DNA of 64,000 nt from Paenibacillus puerhi. GTDB lineage: Bacteria > Bacillota > Bacilli > Paenibacillales > NBRC-103111. Below, one piece after another: positions 18,400-27,138 of this stretch; positions within the stretch are counted from its first letter, which is position 1; every line of letters starts with the position of its first letter. The notes under the pieces were generated by a model, which saw only the letters and a program-made list of their open reading frames with translations, did no database searches and was not told the origin of the DNA. The stretch covers positions 62,001-126,000 of the forward strand of contig NZ_WUWM01000016.1 in NCBI RefSeq assembly GCF_009846885.1, in the 5' to 3' direction. Position numbers and translations under genes: made by a program.

Positions 18400-19701
18400 T
18401 TGAAAATGAGACCGTTTCCATGCTTCAAAAAAATGTCCATGCTCTCGGCCATGGCGGCGTTGGCTTTAACGACAACGGCGTGCGGCGGAGCGGGAGAGAC
18501 CGGCGGCACAGCCGGAACGCCTGCCGACAAGCAGAAAGAGCCGGTTACCTTGAAATTGTATATGGCCAATACTTCGGATATGGCGGTAATGCCGGAAGTG
18601 AACCGCATCTTCGAAGAACAAAATCCCGGCATCAAAATCGATTTGCAAACCGCGCCGGTCGACCAGTTCGAAACCGTCATCAAAACAAAACTCGCTTCGG
18701 GAGATGCACCGGATATTTTCACCATTTATTCCGGAACGAAAAAAGACTCCTTTGTGAAAGCCGGCTATCTCATGGATTTAAGCGACCAGCCATGGGTCAG
18801 CCGATTAACGGACGGGGCGAAAGAAGTTTCCAGCAAGGATGGCAAAGTGTATGGTCTGCCTAACAGACAAAACGTAATTGGCGTCATCTACAACAAAAAA
18901 ATATTCAACAATCTGGGAATTGCCATACCGACCAATTGGGACGAGTTTCTGGCGGCGTGTCAAAAAATCAAGGATGCCGGGATCACTCCGCTCGGGCTTG
19001 GAATGAAGGATCAATTCGTAACCCAGCTTATTCCGTACGCGATGGCGCCTTCGGCTATTTACCGGAATCAACCGGATTTCGACAACAACATGTACGCAGG
19101 GAAGGTAACGTTTACAGGCTCCCCCTGGGAACAAATGATGAAAGATTACTTGGAGCTTAATGAAAAAGGATATTTCAACAAAGATCCGCTCGGGACTTCC
19201 AATGACCTGGTGATGCAAACGATGGCTTCGGAAAAAATCGCAATGACGGTTACGCTGCATGGCCGTATTGCTGCGCTGCGAACGGCAAATTCCAATCTTG
19301 AACTGGGAATGTTCTCGCTCCCTTATGTCAAGGCTGGGGAGAAAATATGGGTATCGTCGATGCCGGCAATCTATGGCGGGATTTATGCAAAGACGAAACA
19401 TCCCGCGGAAGCGAAAAAATATTTCGAGTTTCTGGCCAGTCAGGAGATCGCACAAACGATCCTGAAGGCGACGAATTCCTTTTCGGTTTATAAAGATGTA
19501 ACTGCCGAACTTGATCCGGCGCTTAAAGATATTACGGAGGAGTTGAAGGTAGGAAGTTATGCCTTCCTAGATTCCGTATGGCCGAACACGGTTCAGCCGA
19601 TTATGTTCCAACAAATCCAAAACGTATTTGCGGGCAAGAAAATTGCAGAAATGTTAACTGCCATGGATAAAGCGTTCAAGGATGGGGCAGCTCTGCAGTA
19701 A
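18400..19701 (+). CDS. sugar-binding lipoprotein, MsmE type
   Basis: 433 residues from TTG 18400, which sits 5 bases after GGGGAGG. ATG 18406 is an equally possible start. The signal peptide ends in the lipobox LTTTAC. The mature protein is a family 1 extracellular solute-binding protein (VTLKLYMANTSD..., FETVIKTKLASGDAPDIFTIYSG, YGLPNRQNVIGVIYNKKIF). It gives specificity to the importer formed with the two following permeases. The rhamnosidase at the end of the same gene set suggests that a rhamnose-containing oligosaccharide is the ligand. Confidence 0.92.
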   Translation: MKMRPFPCFKKMSMLSAMAALALTTTACGGAGETGGTAGTPADKQKEPVTLKLYMANTSDMAVMPEVNRIFEEQNPGIKIDLQTAPVDQFETVIKTKLASGDAPDIFTIYSGTKKDSFVKAGYLMDLSDQPWVSRLTDGAKEVSSKDGKVYGLPNRQNVIGVIYNKKIFNNLGIAIPTNWDEFLAACQKIKDAGITPLGLGMKDQFVTQLIPYAMAPSAIYRNQPDFDNNMYAGKVTFTGSPWEQMMKDYLELNEKGYFNKDPLGTSNDLVMQTMASEKIAMTVTLHGRIAALRTANSNLELGMFSLPYVKAGEKIWVSSMPAIYGGIYAKTKHPAEAKKYFEFLASQEIAQTILKATNSFSVYKDVTAELDPALKDITEELKVGSYAFLDSVWPNTVQPIMFQQIQNVFAGKKIAEMLTAMDKAFKDGAALQ

Positions 19702-19720
19702 TGCGGGCGAGAAAGCGGGG

Positions 19721-19749
19721 CCGGGCGCAGATTTGCGTCCGGTATTTTT
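19721..19749 (+). terminator. weak terminator/attenuator between binding protein and permeases
   Basis: CCGGGCGCA, a short loop, and TTGCGTCCGG form a stem followed by TATTTTTG. Placed 20 bases after the binding-protein stop and just before the permease ribosome binding site, it fits the common arrangement that gives more binding protein than permease. Confidence 0.65.
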
Positions 19750-19764
19750 GTAGGAGGGAATACG

Positions 19765-20637
19765 TTGAGAAGATACTGGGTAGACGGAACGTTTATTCTT
19801 CCGGCATTCATTGTTTTTACTGTGTTTCTGGTCATCCCGGTCCTTAGCAGCTTTTATTACAGCTTGACGGATTGGAACGGGCTGAATCCGGAAACTAAAT
19901 TTGTCGGATTAAGCAATTATGTCAAGCTGCTGACCGATCAGGATGTGTGGAACGCGCTTAAAAACACGTTCCTAATTGCCATTTGCCTTACGGTTGGGAA
20001 AAATGTATTGGGACTGACTCTGGCCCTCGGACTTCAGGGGACGGGTAGAATCCATCGAATATTGCGGGTCTGGTATTTGATTCCGGTTATGCTGAGCGCT
20101 CTGGCCATCGGGTACATCTGGGCTTACATGTATAGCCCGTCCGACGGCGTAATCAATACGCTGTTGAGCATGCTCCATCTGGACGATCTCGCCCGGGACT
20201 GGCTTGGCGATAACAGTATTGCCATCTACAGCATCATCTTTGTAAGTATCTGGCATTTTGTCGGCTTCACCATGATTATTTATGTTGCCGGGCTCCAATC
20301 AGTCCCTTCCGAAGTTTACGAAGCGGCGTATATCGATGGTGCAGGAAGATGGAGCATGTTCAAAAATATCACGTTTCCGCTTATTGCGCCGTCTTTTACG
20401 GTGAATATGATTGTCAACATGATTGTAGGCATCAAAATATTCGATACGATCTTTGTCATGACAAACGGAGGGCCGGGCACTTCGACCGAGAATCTCTCCA
20501 TCCTGCTTTACCGGCAGGCGTTCAGCTTTGACCGGATGGGGTATGCGAGCGCGATTGCCGTCGTGATGTTCACGACCATCCTGATCTTATCGATTGTGCA
20601 AATTTCTTTGCTTAGAAAAAGGGAGGTCGAGTACTGA
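19765..20637 (+). CDS. ABC sugar permease, MsmF/MalF type
   Basis: 290 residues with six predicted membrane helices. TTG 19765 follows GGAGGG at good spacing. The EAA loop VYEAAYIDGAGRWSMFKNITFPLI is at about residue 185, and a conserved FVMTNGGPGTSTENL motif follows the last loop. It is one half of the membrane channel for the importer starting at 18400. It uses no ATPase encoded in this window. Confidence 0.92.
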   Translation: MRRYWVDGTFILPAFIVFTVFLVIPVLSSFYYSLTDWNGLNPETKFVGLSNYVKLLTDQDVWNALKNTFLIAICLTVGKNVLGLTLALGLQGTGRIHRILRVWYLIPVMLSALAIGYIWAYMYSPSDGVINTLLSMLHLDDLARDWLGDNSIAIYSIIFVSIWHFVGFTMIIYVAGLQSVPSEVYEAAYIDGAGRWSMFKNITFPLIAPSFTVNMIVNMIVGIKIFDTIFVMTNGGPGTSTENLSILLYRQAFSFDRMGYASAIAVVMFTTILILSIVQISLLRKREVEY

Positions 20638-20638
20638 T

Positions 20639-21466
20639 ATGGGTCTCTACAATCGAAATAGCCTTTTGACCCGGTTCATTTTGACCTTTTGGGCGATCGT
20701 TGTGCTGATTCCGATCCTGATCGTCGTATTCGTCGCAATAAAGGCGCCTTCCGAACTGGCCCAAGGTCCTTTGAGTATGCCAGCCTCCTTGGAATGGTCG
20801 AATTTTGCCGCCGCATGGAATAAAGGCGCAATGAGCACCTCGCTGATGAATAGCATCGCGATAGCCGGTACTTCCGTAATTACGATCATTCTGCTCAGCT
20901 CGGCGGCGGCCTACCCGCTGTCCCGCCGAAAAAAGAAATGGGCAACGGTCACGTATCTGTACTTTCTTGCCGGCATGATGATTCCGTTTCAAATGACCAT
21001 GATTCCGTTATACAAGCTGCTGGGCCAATTGAACCTGATAGGCAAATACGCGGGGCCCATTTTTATCTACATCGCCCTCGGCCTGCCATTCTCCATTTTT
21101 TTGTATACGGCATTTTTCAAGTCTATCCCGCAAGAGATTGAGGAATCCGCTTTGATCGATGGCTGCGGCCCTTATCGAACGTTTTGGTCGATCTTGTTTC
21201 CTTTGCTGAAGCCGGTCACTTCGACATTATTAATCATGAACACGCTGACCATATGGAACGATTTCTTCGTTCCGCTGCTTTTCCTGCAAAGCAAACAAGC
21301 CAGGACGATTCCGCTTTCGATCTATTCCTTCACGGGAGAATTCGTCAATCAATGGAACCTGATTTTTGCGGCGGTCATCATAGGCTCTCTGCCTCTCATC
21401 TTGCTGTTCCTTGTTCTGCAAAAACAATTTATACAAGGCATGGCTAGCGGAGCTGTTAAAGGATGA
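20639..21466 (+). CDS. ABC sugar permease, MsmG/MalG type
   Basis: 275 residues from ATG 20639, one base after the preceding stop, with GGGAGG 12 bases upstream inside the previous gene. There are six predicted helices and an EAA loop EIEESALIDGCGPYRTFWSILFP near residue 180. The C-terminus FIQGMASGAVKG is typical for the family. It completes the importer before the rhamnosidase gene. Confidence 0.92.
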   Translation: MGLYNRNSLLTRFILTFWAIVVLIPILIVVFVAIKAPSELAQGPLSMPASLEWSNFAAAWNKGAMSTSLMNSIAIAGTSVITIILLSSAAAYPLSRRKKKWATVTYLYFLAGMMIPFQMTMIPLYKLLGQLNLIGKYAGPIFIYIALGLPFSIFLYTAFFKSIPQEIEESALIDGCGPYRTFWSILFPLLKPVTSTLLIMNTLTIWNDFFVPLLFLQSKQARTIPLSIYSFTGEFVNQWNLIFAAVIIGSLPLILLFLVLQKQFIQGMASGAVKG

Positions 21467-21569
21467 GCGGATGAGCTTTGATAAAGCTTTGTCCCAAAGG
21501 TCACATTCGATTCGGATAATCATGGGGTTAGAACGTACGGAAACCAAGTTTACTTAGGAGGGTGAACAT

Positions 21570-24365
21570 ATGGCAACTGGGGATTTGGAGACGCGACAGC
21601 TATTATGCGAATCGATGGTAAACCCGGTAGGCATCGACATATTGGCCCCGCGTTTTAGCTGGCAGCTGAAGTCGGAGCGGCGCGGAGTGCTTCAAGCGGC
21701 TTATCGTATTATGGTGGCGAACAGCGAAGAAAACCTGTTGCGAGGCTCCGATCTTTGCTGGGATTCGGGCAAGGTGCATTCCGATGAGTCGGTATTTTGC
21801 ACGTATGAGGGCGAACCTCTAACTTCCCGAGGGAGGTATTACTGGCGCGTGAAAGTATGGGACCAGTCAGGAGCCGAATCGGATTGGAGTACGGTCGCTT
21901 ATTGGGAGATGGGACTGCTGCGACGGGAGGATTGGAAGGCACTGTGGATCGAGCCGAAGCAAGAGCCTGTGGCGGAGGATCCTATCCTAAGCTTACGCGA
22001 AGCGCTGCAGTGCGATAAGCCGACAGATACGTCCATCTTGCACCCATGCCCTTATCTGCGCAAAACATTTACCGCTTCATCCGCTGTACGCAAGGCACGG
22101 CTGTATGCAACCGCGCACGGCGTCTATGTATTTGAGATCAATGGCCAAAAAGCGGGCAACCAGGAACTTGCGCCCGAGTTTACATCGTACGACCGCTACC
22201 TTCAATATCAAACTTACGAAGTGACGGATTTGGTGAAGAACGGAGAGAATGCCATCGGCGCTATTTTGGCGGACGGCTGGTATGCGGGGCGAATCGGTCT
22301 TGCCGGAAACAGCTGCCAATATGGTGACAAGTTAGGGCTGTTGTTCCAGCTGGAGCTCGAATACGAAGACGGAACGCAGGAGATCATTGTCTCTGATCAG
22401 CAAGTCAAATGTTCGACCGGTCATCTTGTTTACTCGGATATATTCATTGGCGAAAAAGTGGATGCCAGACGGGTCAAGGACGGGTGGACACTTCCGGATT
22501 ACGATGACTCCGCATGGGATCCCGTTAATGTCGCTCATTGCGAAATGTCGGGCCTGGTTGCGCATTATGGCGAGCCTGTGCGGGTTGTGGAAACATTGCC
22601 TGCCGTTCGGGTGATAATGACTCCTAAAGGCGAAACGGTCATCGATTTCGGTCAGGTGATAGCGGGGCGAGTTTCCATGAGAGTGGAAGGGCCGGCGGGC
22701 ACCGAAATCGTCCTGGAACATTCGGAAGTGCTCGATGAACACGGGAATTTTCTGAACAATATTAAGGGAAGACATAAAGATCAAAAGGATATCTATATTC
22801 TCCGCGGAGGGGAACCGGAAACGTTCGAGCCTTTGTTCACGTTTCACGGGTTCCGTTATGTGAAGGTATCAGGTTATCCCGGCGTCGTTTTGCCCGAACG
22901 CTTTACGGCAGCTGTGCTATCTTCGGACATGAGATACACCGGCTCGTTCGAATGCTCCGATACACGAATTAACCGGTTGCAGATGAACATTATGTGGAGT
23001 CAAAAAACGAATATGCTGTCGATCCCGATGGATTGTCCGCAAAGGGAGCGCGCCGGTTGGACCGGGGATATCCAAGTATTTGCTCCCACCTCGGCATTCA
23101 ATATGGACGTGCTCGCCTTTTTAACGCGCTGGCTCCGCAACCTTGCACTCGAGCAGATGCCGAACGGAGAGGTGCCGAATGGCGTCCCTTATCATAAAAG
23201 CTTTATACATATCGGCCACACCTTGATGGGAAAAGATTCTTCGGCAGGCTGGGGCGATGCCGTGATCATCGTTCCTTGGGCATTGTACGAGGCGTATGGC
23301 GATATCAAGATGCTTGAGGAATTTTATGAGCCGATGGTTAAATGGATCGATTACATCCGCCGGACCGCGGAAAACGAGATGCCGGACAACTATGAGCAGA
23401 TGGACGATGTCCAAAAGGAACGGCAGAAATATTTGTGGAACACCGGATATCATTTCGGCGATTGGCTGATGCCAAGCGCATCTAGCCCCCAGGATAGCGC
23501 TCAGAAGACCAAAGAGCCGGTAGCGACATGCTTCTACGCTTATTCTACGGCGCTGCTTTCCCAAATTGCGGCTATACTCGGCAAGCACTCGGATGCAAAC
23601 TACTATTCCGACTTGAACCGGCATATTCGGAAAGCATTCTCGGAACAATATTTGCATCATGACGGGACATTGTCGGCTCATTTCCAAGGCGCTTATGTGC
23701 TCGCCCTGCAGTTCGATCTTATTCCGGAAGAGGCTCGTGGCAAAGTGGCGGAGCAATTGGCCCGTCTCATCGAAGAAAATGGCTGCAGGCTCGATACGGG
23801 GTTCGTCTCCGTACCGTTCCTGCTGGATGTACTCTGCAAATACGGCAAACGGGAGCTGGCATACAAGCTTTTATTCCAAACGGAATGCCCTTCATGGCTG
23901 TATGCAGTGGAGCGGGGCGCAACGACCATGTGGGAAGCTTGGGATGCCATTAAACCGGACGGCACCGTTTCTACGGCGTCCTTTAACCATTATGCGTTCG
24001 GCTGCGTCGGCGATTGGCTGTACCGGGAAGTTGCGGGTCTTCAGAAGGGGCAAGCGGGATATAAGAAAATCAACATCCAGCCGGATATGGATTGCGGGCT
24101 GTCCCATGCGTCGGCGAATTATGAATCGCGTTATGGGACCATCGTGTCGGGTTGGAGCAAAAACGGGCGGCAGTTAGTCATTAACGCCAGCATACCGCCC
24201 AATACAACAGGGACCGTAGTGCTTCAAGGCGCAAACCATCAAAGTGTAAAGGAATCCGGCGTATCTTTAAATGAAGCATCGGGGATTGTTTCGTATCGGC
24301 AAACCGATGTGGGGGTAACGGTGCATCTCGGAAGCGGGAGTTACCAGTTTACTTATGTGCTTTGA
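21570..24365 (+). CDS. GH78 alpha-L-rhamnosidase
   Basis: 931 residues, normal for multi-domain GH78 enzymes that release terminal alpha-L-rhamnose by inversion. The order is an N-terminal fibronectin-like domain (~10-115), a CBM67-like beta domain (~165-340, with INGQKAGNQELAPEFTSYDRYLQYQTYEVT and ADGWYAGRIG), a concanavalin-like domain (~345-445), the (alpha/alpha)6 catalytic barrel starting near 460 with MSIPMDCPQRERAGWTGDIQ (acid Asp/Glu region ~485-500), and a C-terminal beta domain after FNHYAFGCVGDWLYR. ATG follows TAGGAGGGTG. There is no signal peptide, so it is cytoplasmic. It is the last gene of set 2. Confidence 0.94.
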   Translation: MATGDLETRQLLCESMVNPVGIDILAPRFSWQLKSERRGVLQAAYRIMVANSEENLLRGSDLCWDSGKVHSDESVFCTYEGEPLTSRGRYYWRVKVWDQSGAESDWSTVAYWEMGLLRREDWKALWIEPKQEPVAEDPILSLREALQCDKPTDTSILHPCPYLRKTFTASSAVRKARLYATAHGVYVFEINGQKAGNQELAPEFTSYDRYLQYQTYEVTDLVKNGENAIGAILADGWYAGRIGLAGNSCQYGDKLGLLFQLELEYEDGTQEIIVSDQQVKCSTGHLVYSDIFIGEKVDARRVKDGWTLPDYDDSAWDPVNVAHCEMSGLVAHYGEPVRVVETLPAVRVIMTPKGETVIDFGQVIAGRVSMRVEGPAGTEIVLEHSEVLDEHGNFLNNIKGRHKDQKDIYILRGGEPETFEPLFTFHGFRYVKVSGYPGVVLPERFTAAVLSSDMRYTGSFECSDTRINRLQMNIMWSQKTNMLSIPMDCPQRERAGWTGDIQVFAPTSAFNMDVLAFLTRWLRNLALEQMPNGEVPNGVPYHKSFIHIGHTLMGKDSSAGWGDAVIIVPWALYEAYGDIKMLEEFYEPMVKWIDYIRRTAENEMPDNYEQMDDVQKERQKYLWNTGYHFGDWLMPSASSPQDSAQKTKEPVATCFYAYSTALLSQIAAILGKHSDANYYSDLNRHIRKAFSEQYLHHDGTLSAHFQGAYVLALQFDLIPEEARGKVAEQLARLIEENGCRLDTGFVSVPFLLDVLCKYGKRELAYKLLFQTECPSWLYAVERGATTMWEAWDAIKPDGTVSTASFNHYAFGCVGDWLYREVAGLQKGQAGYKKINIQPDMDCGLSHASANYESRYGTIVSGWSKNGRQLVINASIPPNTTGTVVLQGANHQSVKESGVSLNEASGIVSYRQTDVGVTVHLGSGSYQFTYVL

Positions 24366-24519
24366 ATAATGGGTGGCAGGGATTAATCAAAGAACAACGC
24401 ATCGGAAATACGGATCGTACCCCTGCGGCAGACGCGGAAGGTTACCACATGCGGCTGGTCGGCGAGACCGTTAAAGTCCTAATAGTTCAGTTATTTGCAA
24501 CGCAAAGGCTCTCTCAAAT

Positions 24520-24569
24520 AGACATAAGAATAGCCCATACCAAGTAGGTAGGGCGCTTATGTCTTTTTT
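24520..24569 (+). terminator. intrinsic terminator downstream of rhamnosidase gene
   Basis: AGACATAAG (24520-24528) pairs with CTTATGTCT (24556-24564). An inner GCCC/GGGC pairing and a run of T follow. The 150 bases between the rhamnosidase stop and this hairpin hold nothing I recognise. Confidence 0.75.
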
Positions 24570-24606
24570 GTATTGCTTATCTTCCTGTTTTTTATAGAGG
24601 AATATA

Positions 24607-24635
24607 TTGACAAACAACTATTACGGATGTAATAT
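24607..24635 (+). promoter_or_regulatory. sigma-A promoter of the BlaI-like operon
   Basis: TTGACA at 24607-24612 and TAATAT at 24630-24635 are 17 bases apart, an almost perfect housekeeping promoter. The -10 hexamer is buried in operator 1, as expected for a repressed promoter. Confidence 0.8.
24619..24634. promoter_or_regulatory. BlaI/MecI-type operator 1
   Basis: TATTAC-GGAT-GTAATA has perfect 6-bp arms, resembling the TACA/TGTA-centred operators of the BlaI/MecI/CopY family. It overlaps the -10 element of the promoter. Confidence 0.75.
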
Positions 24636-24652
24636 TAACTTCGCGGGGGTTA

Positions 24653-24668
24653 TATTACAGTTGTAATA
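24653..24668. promoter_or_regulatory. BlaI/MecI-type operator 2
   Basis: TATTAC-AGTT-GTAATA has the same perfect 6-bp arms as operator 1, 34 bases downstream and just ahead of the ribosome binding site. Two sites suggest cooperative autorepression by the protein at 24696. Confidence 0.75.
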
Positions 24669-24695
24669 GTTTATTTGGAAAGGAGGGAGAGAAGC

Positions 24696-25118
24696 ATGAG
24701 CAACGTTCCCAAAATATCGGAAGCCGAATGGGAAATTATGAAGGTTATATGGAAGCAAAATCCGTTGACCGCGGAGCAAATCGTACTCCAACTGCCAGGC
24801 GGAATCGAATGGAGCGATCAGACGGTACGGACGTTCATTAACAGGCTAATGAAAAAAAAGGCGATCGATTTTGAGAAATCGGGAAGGAGCTACTTGTATT
24901 TTCCGTTAGTGTCTGAGAAAGAATGCGTTCGGGCTGAAAGTCAATCGTTTCTCAAAAGGGTGTTTAACGGAGCGGCCGACATCATGGTTACGAATTTTTT
25001 AGCGGAAACCGATTTGTCGCAGCAGGAGCTTGACAATCTTCAAAGGCTTTTGACGGAGAAAAAGGAGCGAAAGACCAAGGAACGAGGATCTGATGAAGAA
25101 CATCAGATAGAGAGGTAA
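24696..25118 (+). CDS. BlaI/MecI/CopY-family repressor
   Basis: 140 residues from ATG 24696, after GGAAAGGAGGG. The frame opens earlier at 24675, but that overlaps the ribosome binding site. The winged helix spans ~1-80 (ISEAEWEIMKVIWKQNPLTAEQIV, WSDQTVRTFINRLMKKKAI, YLYFPLV) and the C-terminal dimerisation helix contains the FLAETDLSQQELDNLQRLL region. Relatives are cleaved after a signal from a BlaR1-type membrane protease, whose gene follows 6 bases later. Two matching palindromes upstream indicate autoregulation. Confidence 0.92.
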   Translation: MSNVPKISEAEWEIMKVIWKQNPLTAEQIVLQLPGGIEWSDQTVRTFINRLMKKKAIDFEKSGRSYLYFPLVSEKECVRAESQSFLKRVFNGAADIMVTNFLAETDLSQQELDNLQRLLTEKKERKTKERGSDEEHQIER

Positions 25119-25124
25119 TCGCGC

Positions 25125-27080
25125 ATGCATATGGTGAGCGGCATTTTTTTATGGTTTTGTTACGCGACATTGGCGGCAAGCGCCGTCGGGCTGCTGGTTA
25201 TGGCGATTCAAGCGTTATTCCATCGGCATATGAGCCCGCGAATGCGGCATGCGCTGTGGCTGATTGTGCTGATCCGGCTGCTTCTGCCCGATTTCCCGAG
25301 CAGTCCTGTAAGTTTGTTTAACGCTTTGCCATTGGCGTCAGGCACAGAAAAGGCGGCTGCGGAAACTCAACATTTGGAAGTAAGTGAACCGCCCGCAAGG
25401 ATATCTCAACAACACCCGGAGAAACAGCTTCCTGTTCAGAAGGAGAACAACTTGCCGCTGCAGAACCATGCTCCGTTTCCGATAGCCCTACCGCTTCAAG
25501 AAACGGAAACCGCGGCACCGTCTTCCGCAAATAAATACCCGCTGGCTTTACAAATCATTTCGGCCATATGGCTTGCAGGAGCGGTTGCCATCCTTCTTTA
25601 CTTGTTATTTTATATGTGGAAGCTAAGAAGCAACCGCAAGGCGTTCCAGATGGTAACAGATCCTCGTATCCTATCCGTTATGAACGATTGCAGGAAAAAA
25701 TTCGGCATTAAGCAGCCCATTCCGCTGTATTCGGGGCACGAAATGAAAAGCCCCTATATATCTGGAATCGTTGCTCCGTGGATTTACATTCCAGAGGCGC
25801 TGAGGAACCAACTGAATGATGCCCAGCTTTACCATCTTTTCTCTCATGAATTGGCTCATTACAAAAGAAAAGATATCGCCTGGAATACGATCGGCAGCTT
25901 CGTTCTGGCGATTCACTGGATGAATCCTTTCATCTGGATATGCATCGCGAAAATGAAAGCAGACAGAGAGCTGGCCTGCGATGCCTATGCCTTGGAAGTT
26001 CTTGGAGAAGCGGAAGCCATACCGTATGGAATGACGATTGTTGAGTTTTTGAAGCTCTATTCCGCCAAGCGCCATCAGCCGGACCTGCTATATTTCAATG
26101 GATCGAACAATCGGAATCTGGCGATAAGGAGAATTACGATGATCAAATCGTTCAAGAAAGGAACGTATAAGTTTTCAACCATTGCCGTATTATGCGTCGC
26201 CGTCATGAGTGTCATGTCGCTAACGAATGCGGCAGAGCCGGCTACTCCGAAGAAATATGTCGAAGGCGCTCCATCGCCGAATTTGACCGATAACCGGGAT
26301 AATGCGGTGCGGGCTGCAGGCGCTATGGGATGGAAGATTCCTGAAACTATGTCTACGGAACCCCGTCGTGAAGAGGTTAAGGCTCATGAGGAAAGGAACC
26401 TGACCGAAGCCAGACCGTATGCCGAAGGCGCGGCAGAAGCCGCTAAGGAAGGAAATGCCGTTCCTTCGCCAAACTTGGCCGACAATTCGGAGCAACGGAT
26501 GCGTGCAGTCGAACTGCATGCCGAAAGTGCAGCGGAAGCCGCCAAAGAAGAGCAAGCCGCTCCTCCTCCCGCCCCGGCAGCAAACCGTTTGGAGAAAGCA
26601 GTTCAAGACGCCGGCTTTACATTTAAAGTTCCGGATGCCACGCCTGCAGGGTACCGCATGGAACAGGTCAATGTTAATACGAAAGAAGTTCATGGAAGCA
26701 ATCGTACCGAAGCGGCAATACGCTTCGTTCAGCGCAAAGGAGAGTCGGTTGCCGGAAATTTGGAGTTTTTCGCCATTGTTGGCGGCGACGACTTGAAAAC
26801 GGTATACAAACATATTGAACAATCAGCGGATAAAAGCGGCGAATGGTCGGTAAACGCAACGCTACTGCAGATGAAGGATCAGTATGCGATGAAGGTGACT
26901 GAGGCTGTCTCGGGTCAAAGTGAAAAGCGGTACTATATTTGGGAAGATCAAGGCGTACAGTATCAAATTCAAGTAACGGGCAGCGTAACGGATCAAGAAA
27001 TCATAACGATCGTATCCTCTATGAAACAGCCGAATGCAGATATGTATAAACGATATGCAGACGATCAACATTCCGCTTAA
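25125..27080 (+). CDS. M56-family (BlaR1-like) membrane metalloprotease with DUF4367-like C-terminus
   Basis: 651 residues. N-terminal membrane helices (two at ~5-55, one at ~140-165) flank a cytoplasmic M56 zinc protease domain with the HELAH motif at ~242-246 and a downstream ELACDAYAL glutamate motif. A further helix (~345-365) leads to the outside. The outer part is not a penicillin-binding sensor: it has a charged Ala/Glu/Pro-rich linker with an internal duplication (APSPNLTDN / VPSPNLADN and AEGAAEAAKEG / AESAAEAAKEE), then a ~140-residue domain beginning FKVPDATPAGYRMEQV that resembles DUF4367. It probably cleaves the adjoining repressor in response to an extracellular signal other than a beta-lactam. 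Confidence 0.85.
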   Translation: MHMVSGIFLWFCYATLAASAVGLLVMAIQALFHRHMSPRMRHALWLIVLIRLLLPDFPSSPVSLFNALPLASGTEKAAAETQHLEVSEPPARISQQHPEKQLPVQKENNLPLQNHAPFPIALPLQETETAAPSSANKYPLALQIISAIWLAGAVAILLYLLFYMWKLRSNRKAFQMVTDPRILSVMNDCRKKFGIKQPIPLYSGHEMKSPYISGIVAPWIYIPEALRNQLNDAQLYHLFSHELAHYKRKDIAWNTIGSFVLAIHWMNPFIWICIAKMKADRELACDAYALEVLGEAEAIPYGMTIVEFLKLYSAKRHQPDLLYFNGSNNRNLAIRRITMIKSFKKGTYKFSTIAVLCVAVMSVMSLTNAAEPATPKKYVEGAPSPNLTDNRDNAVRAAGAMGWKIPETMSTEPRREEVKAHEERNLTEARPYAEGAAEAAKEGNAVPSPNLADNSEQRMRAVELHAESAAEAAKEEQAAPPPAPAANRLEKAVQDAGFTFKVPDATPAGYRMEQVNVNTKEVHGSNRTEAAIRFVQRKGESVAGNLEFFAIVGGDDLKTVYKHIEQSADKSGEWSVNATLLQMKDQYAMKVTEAVSGQSEKRYYIWEDQGVQYQIQVTGSVTDQEIITIVSSMKQPNADMYKRYADDQHSA

Positions 27081-27138
27081 GGCGAAGAGAATGAAAGAAT
27101 GGCCAGCAAACAAACCCGTCAGGAAAGGATTGTTGTAA

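Noticed and set aside
24366..24519. Possible structured leader RNA after the rhamnosidase gene
   Set aside because: There are GC-rich segments that can pair, but no known riboswitch pattern and the stretch ends in a plain terminator before the next promoter.
25125..27080. Beta-lactam resistance regulator blaR1
   Set aside because: The M56 protease half fits, but the outer domain lacks the serine penicillin-binding motifs and no beta-lactamase or PBP2a gene is near.
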